A stretch of 64,000 bases of DNA from Ehretia macrophylla (GCA_037974665.1 CM075773.1:16482146-16546145); one strand, 5' to 3'; positions 22,966 to 35,708 are shown, numbered from the stretch's first letter. Numbers and translations: made by a program. Notes: generated by a model from the sequence alone, not told the origin.

Positions 22966-23523
22966 GTCATGTTGAGGGCACAATTCCTTTATGTGTTAAC
23001 GGTTCACAGTCTCAGCCTAGAGATATGGCCCATTCAAAAGGATCAATGGGCTTAACGACAACCCATCCGCTTCAACAACGCGGCATCCTCGCAAGACGTG
23101 ATATCGACGCATTGTAGGGTCCTCTAATGTGCCCCGAGTAAGGTTGTTGTCCTTTTAACAACTCACGACGTACGATCCGGGACGGAAAAACAGAGCAAAA
23201 GAAGAAAAGTGGCCCGAAACTGATGAAAACGTTCGATTTTGAGCTCCGAAAAGGGCACAGCGAGGTAGCTCGCTACCCCCGTCGTAGAGCTCTCAGAGAG
23301 CTTTCCAACTGTATGCTGTGCGCCTCGTAACTCCATACGGATCAAAAGTTATGGGCACCGTAGCGACGGAGACCTGGTCACAAGCCCTACGCCCTCGGTT
23401 TGCGGGCCCAGCCTCCACGTGAAGAGAAGTTGTCTTGCCCAAGGTGCCGTGGGATTCGATAATAGAAATGTGGTGGGTAAAGTATCTTGGCAACCCTAAC
23501 CGGAGCAAAAAAAATTGAAAAGG

Positions 23524-23642
23524 GGGGTGCAACACGAGGACTTCCGCGGGGGTCACCCATCCTAGTACTACTCTCGCCCAAGCACGCTTAACTTCGGAGT
23601 TCTGATGGGATCCCGTACATTAGTGCTGGTATGATCGCACCC
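23524..23642 (-). rRNA. 5S rRNA gene 35
   Basis: G97C, T96G, C29G, C26T. Confidence 0.93.
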
Positions 23643-24200
23643 GTCATGTTGAGGGCACAATTCCTTTATGTGCTAACGGTTCACAGTCCCAGCCTAGAGA
23701 TATGGCCCATTCAAAAGGCCCAATGGGCTTAACGACAACCCATCCGCTTCAACAACGCAGCATCCTCGCAAGACGTGATATCGACGCATTGTAGGGTCCT
23801 CTAATGTGCCGCGAGTAAGGTTGTCGTCCTTTTAACAGCTCACGACGTACGATCCGGGATGAAAAAATAGAGCAAAAGAAGAAAAGTAACCCGAAAGTGA
23901 TGAAAATGTTCGATTTTGAGCTCCGAAAAGGGCCCGGCGAGCTAGCTACCTGCCCCCGTCGTAGAGCTGTCGGAGAGCTTTCCAACGGTATGCTGTGCGT
24001 CGCGTAACTCCTTACGGATCAAAAGTTATGGGCACCGGAGCGACGGAGACCTGGTCACAAGCCCTACGCCCTCGGTTTGCGGGCGCAGCCTCCACGTGAA
24101 GAGAAGTTGTCTTGCCCAAGGTGCCGTGGGATTCGATAATAGAAATGTGGTGGGTAAAGTATCTTGGCAACCCTAACCGGAGCAAAAAAAATTGAAAATG

Positions 24201-24319
24201 GGGGTGCAACACGAGGACTTCCCAGGGGGTCACCCATCCTAGTACTACTCTCGCCCAAGCACGCTTAACTTCGGAGTTCTGATGGGATCCGGTGCATTAG
24301 TGCTGGTATGATCGCACCC
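24201..24319 (-). rRNA. 5S rRNA gene 36, consensus
   Basis: Exact consensus. One change (A to T on the plus strand, GTTGTGGGC) lies upstream, outside the core promoter elements. Confidence 0.97.
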
Positions 24320-24877
24320 GTCATGTTGTGGGCACAATTCCTTTATGTGTTAACGGTTCACAGTCCCAGCCTAGAGATATGGCCCATTCAAAAGGCACAA
24401 TGGGCTTAACGACAACCCATCCGCTTCAACAACGCAGCATCCTCGCAAGACGTGATATCGACGCATTGTAGGGTCCTCTAATGTGCCACGAGTAAGGTTG
24501 TCGTCCTTTTAACAACTCACGACGTACGATCCGAGACAGAAAAACAGAGTAAAAGAAGAAAAATGGCCTGAAATTGATGAAAACATTTGATTTTGAGCTC
24601 CAAAAAGGGTACAGCGAGCTATCTCGCTGCCCGCGTCGTAGAGCTCTCAGAGAGCTTTCCAACGGTATGCTGTGCGCCTCATAACTCCTTACGGATCAAA
24701 AGTTATGGGCACTGTAGCGACGGAGACCTGGTCACAAGCCCTACGCCCTCGGTTTGGGGGCTCAGCCTCCACGTGAAGAGAAGTTGTCTTGCCCAAGGTG
24801 CCGTGGTATTCGATAATAGAAATGTGGTGGGTAAAGTATCTTGGCAACCCTAACCGGAGCAAAAAAAATTGAAAAGG

Positions 24878-24996
24878 GGGGTGCAACACGAGGACTTCCC
24901 AGGGGGTCACCCATCCTAGTACTACTCTCGCCCAAGCACGCTTAACTTTGGAGTTCTGATGGGATCCGGTGCATTAGTGCTGGTATGATCGCACCC
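24878..24996 (-). rRNA. 5S rRNA gene 37
   Basis: G48A. The promoter GC is changed to GT at -13. Both marks recur in gene 70 (block B). Confidence 0.95.
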
Positions 24997-25554
24997 GTCA
25001 TGTTGAGGACACAATTCCTTTATGTGTTAACGGTTCACAGTCCCAGCCTAGAGATATGGCCCATTCAAAATGCCCAATGGGCTTAACGACAACCCATCCG
25101 CTTCAACAACGCAGCGTCCTCGCAAGACGTGATATCGACGCATTGTAGGGTTCTCTAATGTGCCGGGAGTAAAGTTGTCGTCCTTTTAACAGCTCACGAC
25201 GTACGATCCGGGACGAAAAAACAGAGCAAAAGAAGAAAATTGGCCCGAAACTGATGAAAACGTTCGATTTTGAGCTCCGAAAAGGGCACAGCAAGCTAGC
25301 TCGCTGCCCCTGTCGTAGAGCTCTCAAAGTGCTTTCCAACAGAATGTTGTGCGCCTCGTAACTCCTTACGGATCAAAAGTTATGGGCACCGTAGCGACGG
25401 AGACCTGGTCACAAGCCCTATGCCCTCGGTTTGCGGGCCCAGCCTCCACGTGAAGAGAAGTTGTCTTGCCCAAGGTGCCGTGGGATTCGATAATAGAAAT
25501 GTGGTGGGTAAAGTATCTTGGCAACCCTAACCGGAGCAAAAAAAATTGAAAAGG

Positions 25555-25673
25555 GGGGTGCAACACGAGGACTTCCCAAGGGGTCACCCATCCTAGTACT
25601 ACTCTCGTCCAAGCACGCTTAACTTCGGAGTTCTGATGGGATCCGGTGCATTAGTGCTGGTATGATCGCACCC
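25555..25673 (-). rRNA. 5S rRNA gene 38
   Basis: C95T and G66A. C95T is shared with partner gene 71. Confidence 0.95.
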
Positions 25674-26231
25674 GTCATGTTGAGGGCACAATTCCTTTAT
25701 GTGTTAACGGTTCACAGTCCCAGCCTAGAGATATGGCCCATTCAAAAGGCCCAATGGGCTTAACGACAACCCATCCGCTACAACAACGCAGCATCCTCAC
25801 AAGACGTGATATCGACGCATTGTAGGGTCCTCTAATGTGCCGCGAGTAAGGGTGTCGTCCTTTTAACAGCTCACGACGAACGATCTGGGACGGACAAACA
25901 GAGCAAAAGAAGAAAAGTATCTCGAAACTGATGAAAACGTTCAATTTTGAATTCCGAAAATTGCACGGCGAGCTAGCTACCTGCCCCCGTGGTAGAGCTC
26001 TCGGAGAGCTTTCCAACGGTATGCTGTGCGCCGCGTAACTCCTTACGGATCAAAAGTTATGGGCACCGGAGCGACGGAGACCTGGTCACAAGCCCTACGC
26101 CCTCGGTTTGCGGGCCCAGTCTCCACGTGAAGAGAAGTTGTCTTGCCTAAGGTGCCGTGGGATTCGATAATAGAAATGTGGTGGGTAAAGTATCTTGGCA
26201 ACCCTAACCGGAGCAAAAAAATTTGAAAAGG

Positions 26232-26350
26232 GGGGTGCAACACGAGGACTTCCCAGGAGGTCACCCATCCTAGTACTACTCTCGCCCAAGCACGCTTAAC
26301 TTCGGAGTTCTGATGGGATCCGGTGCATTAGTGCTGGTATGATCGCACCC
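26232..26350 (-). rRNA. 5S rRNA gene 39
   Basis: Only C93T, which gives the GACCTCCTGG box C typical of many plants; shared with genes 52 and 72. Confidence 0.95.
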
Positions 26351-26908
26351 GTCATGTTGAGGGCATAATTCCTTTATGTGTTAACGGTTCACAGTCCCAG
26401 CCTAGAAATATGGCCCATTCAAAAGGCCCAATGGACTTAACGACAACCCATCCGCTTCAACAACGCAACATCCTCGCAAGACGTGATATCGACGCATTGT
26501 AGGGTCCTCTAATGTGCCGCGAGTAAGGTTGTCGTCCATTTAACAGCTCACGACGTACGATCCGGGACGGAAAAACAGAGCAAAAGAAGAAAAGTATCCC
26601 AAACCTGATGAAAACGTTCGATTTTGAGCTCCGAAAAGGGCACAGCGGGCTACCTCGCTGCCCCCGTCGTAGAGCTCTCAGAGAGCTTTCCAACGGTATG
26701 CTGTGCGCCTCGTAACTCTTTACGGATCAAAAGTTATTGGCACCGTAGCGACGGAGACCTGGTCACAAGCCCTACACCCTCGGTTTGCGGGCCCAGCCTC
26801 CACGTGAAGAGAAGTTGTCTTGCCGAAGGTGTCGTGGGATTCGATAATAGAAATGTGGTGGGTAAAGTATCTTGGCAACCCTAACCGGACGAAAAAAAAT
26901 TGAAAAGG

Positions 26909-27027
26909 GGGGTGCAACACGAGGACTTCCCAGGGGGTCACCCATCCTAGTACTACTCTCGCCCAAGCACGCTTAACTTCGGAGTTCTGATGGGATCCGG
27001 TGCATTAGTGCTGGTATGATCGCACCC
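26909..27027 (-). rRNA. 5S rRNA gene 40, consensus
   Basis: Exact consensus. Promoter CACACTTCC variant on the plus strand; ATAAAG intact. Confidence 0.97.
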
Positions 27028-27585
27028 GTCATGTTGAGGGCACACTTCCTTTATGTGTTAACGGTTCACAGTCCCAGCCTAGAGATATGGCCCATTCAAA
27101 AGGCCCAATGGGCTTAACGACAACCCATCCGCTTCAACAACGCAGCATCCTCGCAAGACGTGATATCGACGCATTGTAGGGTCCTCTAATGTGCCACGAG
27201 TAAGGTTGTCGTCCTTTTAACAGCTCACGACGTACGATCCAGGACGGAAAAACAGAGAAAAGAATGAAAAGTGGCCTAAAACTGATGAAAACTTTCGATT
27301 TTGATATCCGAAAAGGGCAAAGCGAGCTAGCTGGATGCCCCCGTCGTAGAGCTCTCGGAGAGCTTTACAACTGTATGCTGTGCGCCTCGTAACTCCTTAC
27401 GGATCAAAAGTTATGGGCACCGGAGCGACGGAGACCTGGTCACAAGCCCTACGCCCTCGGTTTGCGGGCCCAGCCTCCTCGTGAAGAGAAGTTGTCTTTC
27501 CCATGGTGCCGTGGGATTCGATAGTAGAAATGTGGTGGGTAAAGTATCTTGGCAACCCTAACTGGAGCAAAAAAAATTGAAAAGG

Positions 27586-27704
27586 GTGGTGCAACACGAG
27601 GACTTCCCAGGGGGTCACCCATCCTAGTACTACTCTCGCCCAAGCACGCTTAACTTCGGAGTTCTGATGGGATCCGGTGCATTAGTGCTGGTATGATCGC
27701 ACCC
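27586..27704 (-). rRNA. 5S rRNA gene 41
   Basis: Only C118A. Its spacer (TCTTTCCCATGG, CTCGTGAAG) matches those of genes 57 and 63. Confidence 0.95.
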
Positions 27705-28262
27705 GTCATGTTGAGGGCACAATTCCTTTATGTGTTAACGGTTCACAGTCCCAACCATGAGATATGACCCATTCAAAAGGCCCAATGGGCTTAACGACAA
27801 CCCATCCGCTTCAACAACGCAGCATCCTCGCAAGACGTGATATCGACGCATTGTAGGGTCCTCTAATGTGCCGCGAGTAAGGTTGTCATCCTTTTAACTG
27901 CTCACGACGTACGATCCGGGACGGAAAAACATAGCAAAAGAAGAAAAGTAGCCCGAAACTGGTGAAAACGTTCGATTTTGAGCTCCGAAAAGGGCACGGC
28001 GAGCTAGCTACCTGCCCCCGTCGTAGAGCTCTTGGAGAGCTTTCCAACGGTATGCTGTGCGCCGCGTAACTCCTTACGCATCAAAATTTATGGGCACCGG
28101 AGCGACGGAGACCTGGTCACAAGCCCTACGCCCTCGGTTTGTGAGCCCAGCCTCCACGTGAAGAGATGTTGTCTTGCCCAAGGTGCCGTGGGATTCGATA
28201 ATAGAAATGTGGTGGGTAAAGTATCTTGGCAACCCTAATCGGAGCAAAAAAAATTGAAAAGG

Positions 28263-28381
28263 GGGGTGCAACACGAGGACTTCCCAGGGGGTCACCCATC
28301 CTAGTACTACTCTCGCCCAAGCACGCTTAACTTCGGAGTTCTGATGGGATCCGGTGCATTAGTGCTGGTATGATCGCACCC
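28263..28381 (-). rRNA. 5S rRNA gene 42, consensus
   Basis: Exact consensus. Its spacer (CAAAATTTATGG, GAGATGTTGTC) belongs to the family of genes 58, 64 and 77. Confidence 0.97.
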
Positions 28382-28939
28382 GTCATGTTGAGGGCACAAT
28401 TCCTTTATGTGTTAACGGTTCACAGTCCCAGCCTAGAGATATGGCCCATTCAAAAGGCCCAATGGGCTTAACAACAACCCATCCGCTTCAACAACGCAGC
28501 ATCCTCGCAAGACGTGATATCGACGCATTGTAGGGTCTTCTAATGTGCCGCGAGTAAGGTTGTCGTCCTTTTAACAGCTCACGACGTACGATCCGGGATG
28601 GAAAAACAGAGCAAAAGAAGAAAAGTAGCCCGAAACTGATGAAAACGTTCGATTTTGAGCTCTGAAAAGGGCACGGTGAGCTAGCTATTTGCCCCCGTCG
28701 TAGAGCTCTCGGAGAGCTTTCCAACGCTATGTTGTGCGCCGCGTAACTCCCTACGGATCAAAAGTTATGGGCACCGGAGCGACGGAGACTTGGTCACATG
28801 CCCTACGCCCTCGGTTTGCGGGCCCATCCTCCACGTGAAGAGAAGTTGTCTTGCCCAAGGTGCCGTGGGATTCGATAATAGAAATGTGGTGGGTAAAGTA
28901 TCTTGGCAACCCAAACCGGAGCAAAAATAATTGAAAAGG

Positions 28940-29058
28940 GGGGTGCAACACGAGGACTTCCCAGGGTGTCACCCATCCTAGTACTACTCTCGCCCAAGCA
29001 CGTTTAACTTCGGAGTTCTGATGGGATCCAGTGTATTAGTGCTGGTATGATCGCACCT
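28940..29058 (-). rRNA. 5S rRNA gene 43
   Basis: C92A, G56A, C29T, G25A, G1A. The TATA-like element is ATAAAA. Confidence 0.91.
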
Positions 29059-29616
29059 GTCATGTTGAGGGCACAATTCTTTTATGTGTTAACGGTTCAC
29101 AGTCCCAGCCTAGAGATATGGCCCATTCAAAAGGCCCAATGGGCTTAACAACAACCCATCCGCTTCAACAACGCAGCATCCTCGCAAGACGTGATATCGA
29201 CGCATTGTAGGGTCTTCTAATGTGCCGCGAGTAAGGTTGTCGTTCTTTTAACAGCTCACGACGTACGATCCGGGATGGAAAAACAGAGCAAAAGAAGAAA
29301 AGTAGCCCGAAACTGATGAAAACGTTTGATTTTGAGCTCTAAAAAGGGCACGGCGAGCTAGCTATTTGCCCACGTCGTAGAGCTCTCGGAGAGCTTTCAA
29401 ACGGTATGTTGTACGCCGCGTAACTCCTTACGGATCAAAAGTTATGGGCACCGGAGCGACGGAGACCTGGTCACAAGCCCTACGCCCTCGGTTTGCGAGC
29501 CCACCCTCCACGTGAAGAGAAGTTGTCTTGACCAAGGTGCCGTGGGATTCGATAATAGAAATGTGCTGGGTAAAGTATCTTGGCAACCCTAACCGGAGCA
29601 AAAACAATTGAAAAGG

Positions 29617-29735
29617 GGGGTGCAACACGAGGACTTCCTAGGGGGTCACCCATCCTAGTACTACTCTCGCCCAAGCACGCTTAACTTCGGAGTTCTGATG
29701 GGATCCGGTGCATTAGTGCTGGTATGATCGCACCC
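29617..29735 (-). rRNA. 5S rRNA gene 44
   Basis: Only G97A, shared with genes 58, 64 and 66. Confidence 0.95.
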
Positions 29736-30293
29736 GTCATGTTGAGGGCACAATTCCTTTATGTGTTAACGGTTCACTGTCCCAGCCTAGAGATATGGCC
29801 CATTCAAAAGGCCCAATGGGCTTAACGACAACCCATCCGCTTCAACAACGCAGCATCCTCGCAAGACGTGATATCGACGCATTGTAGGGTCCTCTAATGT
29901 GCCGCGAGTAAGGTTGTCGTCCTTTTAACAGCTCACGACGTACGATCCGGGATGGCAAAACAGAGCAAAAGAAGAAAAGTAGCCCGAAACTGATGAAAAC
30001 GTTCGATTTTGAGCTCTGAAAAGGGCATGGCGAGCTAGCTACCTGCCACCGTCGTAGAGCTCTCGGAGAGCTTTCCAACGGTATGTTGTGCGCCGCGTAA
30101 CTCCTTACGGATCAAAAGTTATGGGCACCGGAGCGACGGAGACTTGGTCACAAGCCCTACGCCCTCGGTTTGCGGGCCCTGCCTCCACGTGAAGAGAAGT
30201 TGTCTTGCCCAAGGTGCCGTGGGGTTCGATAATAGAAATGTGGTGGGTAAAGTATCTTGGCAACCCTAACCGGAGCAAAAAAAATTGAAAAGT

Positions 30294-30412
30294 GGGGTGC
30301 AACACGAGGACTTCCCAGGGGGTCACCCATCCTAGTACTACTCTCGCCCAAGCACGCTTAACTTCGGAGTTCTGATGGGATCCGGTGCATTAGTGCTGGT
30401 ATGATCGCACCC
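30294..30412 (-). rRNA. 5S rRNA gene 45, consensus
   Basis: Exact consensus; promoter GC intact, with GATGGC flanking change. Confidence 0.97.
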
Positions 30413-30970
30413 GTCATGTTGATGGCACAATTCCTTTATGTGTTAACGGTTCACAGTCCCAGCCTGGAGATATGGCCCATTCAAAAGACCCAATGGGCTT
30501 AACGACAACCCATCCGATTAAAAAACGCAGCATCCTCGCAAGACGTGATATCAACGCATTGTAGGGTCCTCTAATGTGCCGCGAGTAAGGTTGTCGTCCT
30601 TTTAACAGCTCATGACGTACGATCCGGGACGGAAAAACAGAGCAAAAGAAGAAAAGTAGCCCAAAACTGATGAAAACGTTCAATTTTGAGCTCCAAAAAG
30701 GGCACAGAGAGCTAGCTACCTGCCCCAGTCGTAGAGCTCTCGGAGAGCTTTCAAACGGTATGTTGTGCGCCGCGTAACTCCTTACGGATCAAAAGTTATG
30801 GGCACCGGAGCGACGGAGACCTGGTTATAAGCCCTACGCCCTCGGTTTGCGGGCCCAGCCTCCACGTGAAGAGAAGTTGTATTGCCCAAGGTGCCGTGTG
30901 ATTCGATAATAGAAATGTGGTGGCTAAAGTATCTTGGCAACGCTAACCGGACCAAAAAAAATTGAAAAGG

Positions 30971-31089
30971 GGGGTGCAACACGAGGACTTCGCACGGGGT
31001 CACCCATCCTAGTACTACTCTCGCCGAAGCACGCTTAACTTCGGAGTTCTGATGGGATCCGGTGCATTAGTGCTGGTATTATCGCACCC
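30971..31089 (-). rRNA. 5S rRNA gene 46
   Basis: G98C, C95G, G64C, C10A. Confidence 0.92.
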
Positions 31090-31647
31090 GTCATGTTGAG
31101 GGCACAATTCCTTTATGTGTTAACGGTTCACAGTCCCAGCCTAGAGATATGGCCTATTCAAAAGGCCCAATGGGCTTAACGACAACCCATCCGCTTCAAC
31201 AACGCAGCATCCTCGCAAGACGTGATATCGATGCATTGAAGGGTCCTCTAATGTGCCGTGAGTAAGGTTGTCGTCCTTTTAACAGCTCACGACGTACGAT
31301 CCGGGACGGAAAAACAGAGCAAAAGAAGAAAAGTGGCCCGAAACTGATAAAAACGTTCGATTTTGAGCTCCGAAAAGGGCACAGCGAGCTTGCTCGCTGG
31401 CCCAGTCATAGAGCTCTCAGAGAGCTTTCCAACGGTATGCTGTGCGCCTCGTAACTCCTTACGGATCAAAAGTTATGGGCACCGTAGCGACGGAGACCTG
31501 GTCACAAGACTTACGCCCTCGGTTTGCGGGCCCAGCCTCCACGTGAAGAGAAGTTGTCTTGCCCAAGGTGCCGTCGGATTCGGTAGTAGAAATTTGGTGG
31601 ATAAAGTATCTTGGCAACCCTAACCAGGGCAAAAAAAATTGAAAAGG

Positions 31648-31766
31648 GGGGTGCAACATGTGGACTTCCCAAGGGGTCACCCATCCTAGTGCTACTCTCG
31701 CCCAAGCATGCTTAACTTTGGAGTTCTGATGGGATCCGGTGCATTAGTGCTGGTATGATCACGATC
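31648..31766 (-). pseudogene. Divergent 5S rRNA copy 47, probable pseudogene
   Basis: Ten changes: G108A, T106A, C95T, T76C, G58A, G48A, C6T, T4C, G3T, G2A. The 5' strand of helix I is destroyed, and promoter GC is changed to GT. Confidence 0.75.
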
Positions 31767-32323
31767 GTCATGTTGAGGACACAATTCCTTTATGTGTTAA
31801 CGGTTCACAGTCCCAGCCTAGAGAGATGGCCCATTCAAGAGCCCAATGGGCTTAACGACAACCAATCAGCTTCAACAACGCAGCATCCTCGCAAGACGTG
31901 ATATCGACGCATTGTAGGGTCCTCTAATGTGCCGCGAGTAAGGTTGTCGTCCTTTTAACAGCTCACGACGTACGATCCGGGACGAAAAAATAGAGCAAAA
32001 GAAGAAAAGTGGCCCGAAACTGATGAAAACGTTCGATTTTGAGCTCCGAAAAGGGCACAGCGAGCAAGCTCGTTGCCCCCGTCGTAGAGCTCTCATAGAG
32101 CTTTCCAACGGTATGCTGTGCGCCTCGTAACTCCTTACGGATCAAAAGTTATGGGCACCGGAGCGACGGAGACCTGGTCACAAGCCCTACGCCCTCGGTT
32201 TGCGGGACCAGCCTCCACGTGAAGAGAAGTTGTCTTGCCCACGGTGCCGTGGGATTCGATAATAGAAATGTGGTGGGTAAAGTATCTTGGCAACCCTAAC
32301 CGGAGCAAAAAAAATTGAAAAGG

Positions 32324-32442
32324 GGGGTGCAACACGAGGACTTCCAAGGGTGTAACCCATCCTAGTACTACTCTCGCCCAAGCACGCTTGACTTCGGAGT
32401 TCTGATGGGATCCGATGCATTAGTGCTGGTATGATCGCACCC
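32324..32442 (-). rRNA. 5S rRNA gene 48
   Basis: G97T, C92A, G89T, T53C, C28T. Three of these recur in gene 73. Boxes A and C are both altered. Confidence 0.9.
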
Positions 32443-33001
32443 GTCATGTTGAGGGCACAATTCCTTTATGTGTTAACGGTTCACAGTCCCAGCCTAGAGA
32501 TATGGCCCATTCAAAAGGCCCAATGGGCTTAACGACAACCCATCCGCTTCAACAACGCAGCATCCTCGCAAGACCTGATATCGACGCATTGTAGGGTCCT
32601 CTAATGTGCCGCGAGTAAGGTTGTCATCCTTTTAACAGCTCACGACGTACGATCCGGGACGGAAAAAACAGAGCAAATGAAGAAAAGTAGCCTGAAACTG
32701 ATGAAAACGTTCGATTTTGAGCTCTGAAAAGGGCACGGCGAGCTAGCTAGCTGCCCCCGTCGTAGAGCTCTCGGAGAGCTTTCCAACGGTATGTTGTGCG
32801 TCGCGTAACTCCTTACGGATCAAAAGTTATGGGCACCGGAGCGACGGAGACCTGGTCACAAGCCCTACGCCCTCGGTTTGCGGGCCCAGCCTCCACGTGA
32901 AGAGAAGTTGTCTTGCCCAAGGTGCCGTGGGATTCGATAATAGAAATGTGCTGGGTAAAGTATCTTGGCAACCCTAACCGGAGCAAAAAAAATTGAAAAG
33001 G

Positions 33002-33120
33002 GGGGTGCAACACGAGGACTTCCCAGGGGGTCACCCATCCTAGTACTACTCTCGCCCAAGCACGCTTAACTTTGGAGTTCTGATGGGATCCGGTGCATTA
33101 GTGCTGGTATGATCGCACCC
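33002..33120 (-). rRNA. 5S rRNA gene 49
   Basis: Only G48A; promoter consensus. Confidence 0.95.
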
Positions 33121-33678
33121 GTCATGTTGAGGGCACAATTCCTTTATGTGTTAACGGTTCACAGTCCCAGCCTAGAGATATGGCCCATTCAAAAGGCCCA
33201 ATGGGCTTAACGACAACCCATCCGCTTCAACAACGCAGCATCCTCGCAAGACGTGATATCGACGCATTGTAGGGTCCTCTAATGTGCCGCGAGTAAGGTT
33301 GTCGTCCTTTTAACTGCTTATGACATACGATCCAGGACGGAAAAACAGAGAAAAAGAAGAAAAGTGGCCCGAAACTGATGAAAACGTTCGATTTTGAGCT
33401 CCGAAAAGGGCAGGGCGAGCTAGCTACCTACCCCCATCGTACAGCTCTCGGAGTGCTTTCCAACGGTATGTTGTGCGCCGCGTAACTCCTTACGGATCAA
33501 AAGTTATGGGCACCGGAGCGACGGAGACCTGGTCACAAGCCCTACGCCCTCGGTTTGCGGGCCCAGCCTCCACGTGAAGAGAAGTTGTCTTGCCGAAGGT
33601 GCCGTGGGATTCGATAATAGAAATGTGGTGGGTAAAGTATCTTGGCAACCCTAACCGGACCAAAAAAAATTGAAAAGG

Positions 33679-33797
33679 GGGGTGCAACACGAGGACTTCC
33701 CAGGGGGTCACCCATCCTAGTACTACTCTCGCCCAAGCACGCTTAACTTCGAAGTTCTGATGGGATCCGGTGTATTAGTGCTGGTATGATCGCACCC
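33679..33797 (-). rRNA. 5S rRNA gene 50
   Basis: C46T and G25A, the same pair as gene 75. Confidence 0.95.
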
Positions 33798-34354
33798 GTC
33801 ATGTTGAGGGCACAATTTCTTTATGTGTTAACGGTTCACAGTCCCAGCCTAGAGATATGGCCCATTCAAAAGGCCCAATGGGCTTAACGACAACCCATCC
33901 GCTTCAACAACGCAGCATCCTCGCAAGACGTGATATTGACGCATTGTAGGGTCCTCTAATGTGCCGCGAGTAAAGTTTTCATCCTTTTAACAGCTCACGA
34001 CGTACGATCCGGGTCGGAAAAACAGAGCAAAAGAAGAAAATTGGCCCGAAACTGATGAAAACGTTCAATTTTGAGCTCTGAAAAGGGTAAAGCGAGCTAG
34101 CTGGATGCCCTCGTCGTAGAGCTCTCGGAGAACTTTCCAACGGTATGCTGTGCGCCGCGTAACTCCTTACGGATCAAAAGTTATGGGCACCGGAGCGACG
34201 GAGACCTGGTCACAAGCCCTACGCCCTCGGTTTGCGGGCGCAGCCTCCACGTGAGCAGAAGTTGTCTTGCCGAAGGTGCCGTGGGATTCGATAATAGAAA
34301 TGTGGTGGGTAAAGTATCTTGGCAACCCTAACCGGAGCAAAAAAATTGAAAAGG

Positions 34355-34473
34355 GGGGTGCAACACTAGGACTTCCCAAGGGGTCACCCATCCTAGTACT
34401 ACTCTCGCCCAAGCACGCTTAACTTCGGAGTTCTGATGGGATCCGGTGCATTAGTGCTGGTATGATCGCACCC
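34355..34473 (-). rRNA. 5S rRNA gene 51
   Basis: C107A and C95T. The spacer below has one A fewer in the long A-run on the plus strand. Confidence 0.95.
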
Positions 34474-35031
34474 GTTATGTTGAGGGCACAATTCCTTTAT
34501 GTGTTAACGGTTCACAGTCCCAGCCTAGAGATATGGCCCATTCAAAAGGCACAATAGGCTTAACGACAACCCATCCGCTTCAACAACGCAGCATCCTCGC
34601 AAGACGTGATATCGACGCATTGTAGGGTCCTCTAATGGGCCGCGAGTAAGGTTGTCGTCCTTTTAACAGCTCACGACGTACGATCCGGGACGAAAAAACA
34701 GAGCAAAAGAAGAAAAGTAGCCCGAAACTGATGAAAACGTTCAATTTTGAGCTCCGAAAAGGGCACGGCGAGCTAGCTACCTGCCCCCGTAGTAGAGCTC
34801 TCGGAGAGCTTTCCAACGGTATGCTGTGCGCCGCGTAACTCCTTACGGATCAAATGTTATGGGCACCGGAGCGAGGGAGACCTGGTCCCAAGCCCTACGC
34901 CCTCGGTTTGCGGGCCCAGCCTCCACGTGAGGAGAAGTTGTCTTGCCCAAGGTGCCGTGGGATTCGATAATAGAAATGTGGTGGGTAAAGTATCTTGGCA
35001 ACCCTAACCGGAGCAAAAAAATTTGAAAAGG

Positions 35032-35150
35032 GGGGTGCAACACGAGGACTTCCCAGGAGGTCACCCATCCTAGTACTACTCTCGCCCAAGCACGCTTAAC
35101 TTCGGAGTTCTGATGGGATCCGGTGCATTAGTACTGGTATGATCGCACCC
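35032..35150 (-). rRNA. 5S rRNA gene 52
   Basis: C93T and C18T. Genes 51-52 repeat the C95T then C93T order of genes 38-39 and 71-72. Confidence 0.95.
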
Positions 35151-35708
35151 GTCATGTTGAGGGCACAATTCCTTTATGTGTTAACGGTTCACAGTCCCAG
35201 CCTAGAGATATGGCCCATTCAAAAGGCACAATAGGCTTAACGACAACCCATCCTCTTCAACAACGCAGCATCCTCGCAAGACGTGATATCGACGCATTGT
35301 AGGGTCCTCTAATGTGCCGCGAGTAAGGTTGTCGTCCATTTAACAGCTCACGACGTACGATCCGGGACGGAAAAACAGAGCAAAAGAAGAAAAGTAGCCC
35401 AAAACTGATGAAAACGTTCGATTTTGAGCTCCAAAAAGGGCACGGCGATCTAGCTACCTGCCCCCGTCGTAGAGCTCTCGGAGATCTTTCCAACGGTATG
35501 CTGTGCGCCTCGTAACTCCTTACGGATCAAAAGTTATGGGCACCGTAGCGACGGAGACCTGGTCACAAGCCCTACGCCCTCGGTTTGCGAGCCCATCCTC
35601 CACGTGAAGAGAAGTTGTCTTGCCCAAGGTGCCGTGGGATTCGATAATAGAAATGTGGTGGGTAAAGTATCTTGGCAACCCTAACCGGAGCAAAAAAAAT
35701 TGAAAATG

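Larger units (their letters stand above)
24801..26660. repeat. Block B1, partner of 47140-48996
   Basis: Shared rare marks in order: CCGTGGTATTC, gene G48A, GAGGACACAA in the promoter, gene C95T, gene C93T, GTCCATTTAAC and GCGGGCTACCTCGCTG. Offset 22,336-22,339, equal to 33 units. Confidence 0.8.
29144..31245. repeat. Block C1, partner of 44037-46137
   Basis: Shared marks: TTAACAACAACCC, GTCTTCTAATG, gene G97A, GACTTGGTCAC, GTGGGGTTCG, CTGGTTATAAGCC, GTTGTATTGCCC and GCATTGAAGGG. Offset 14,892-14,893, equal to 22 units. Confidence 0.85.
32324..34110. repeat. Block E1, partner of 49245-51029
   Basis: Gene 48 shares C92A, G89T and T53C with gene 73; gene 50 shares C46T and G25A with gene 75. 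Both spacers have GGGCAGGGCGAGC and GCTGGATGCCC. Offset 16,919-16,921, equal to 25 units. The middle genes (49, 74) do not share marks. Confidence 0.65.

Noticed and set aside
25675..26016. The longest frame, 113 residues on the minus strand
   Set aside because: It is the usual spacer frame extended by chance loss of a stop in one unit, and includes promoter sequence of gene 38. No protein family is recognisable.
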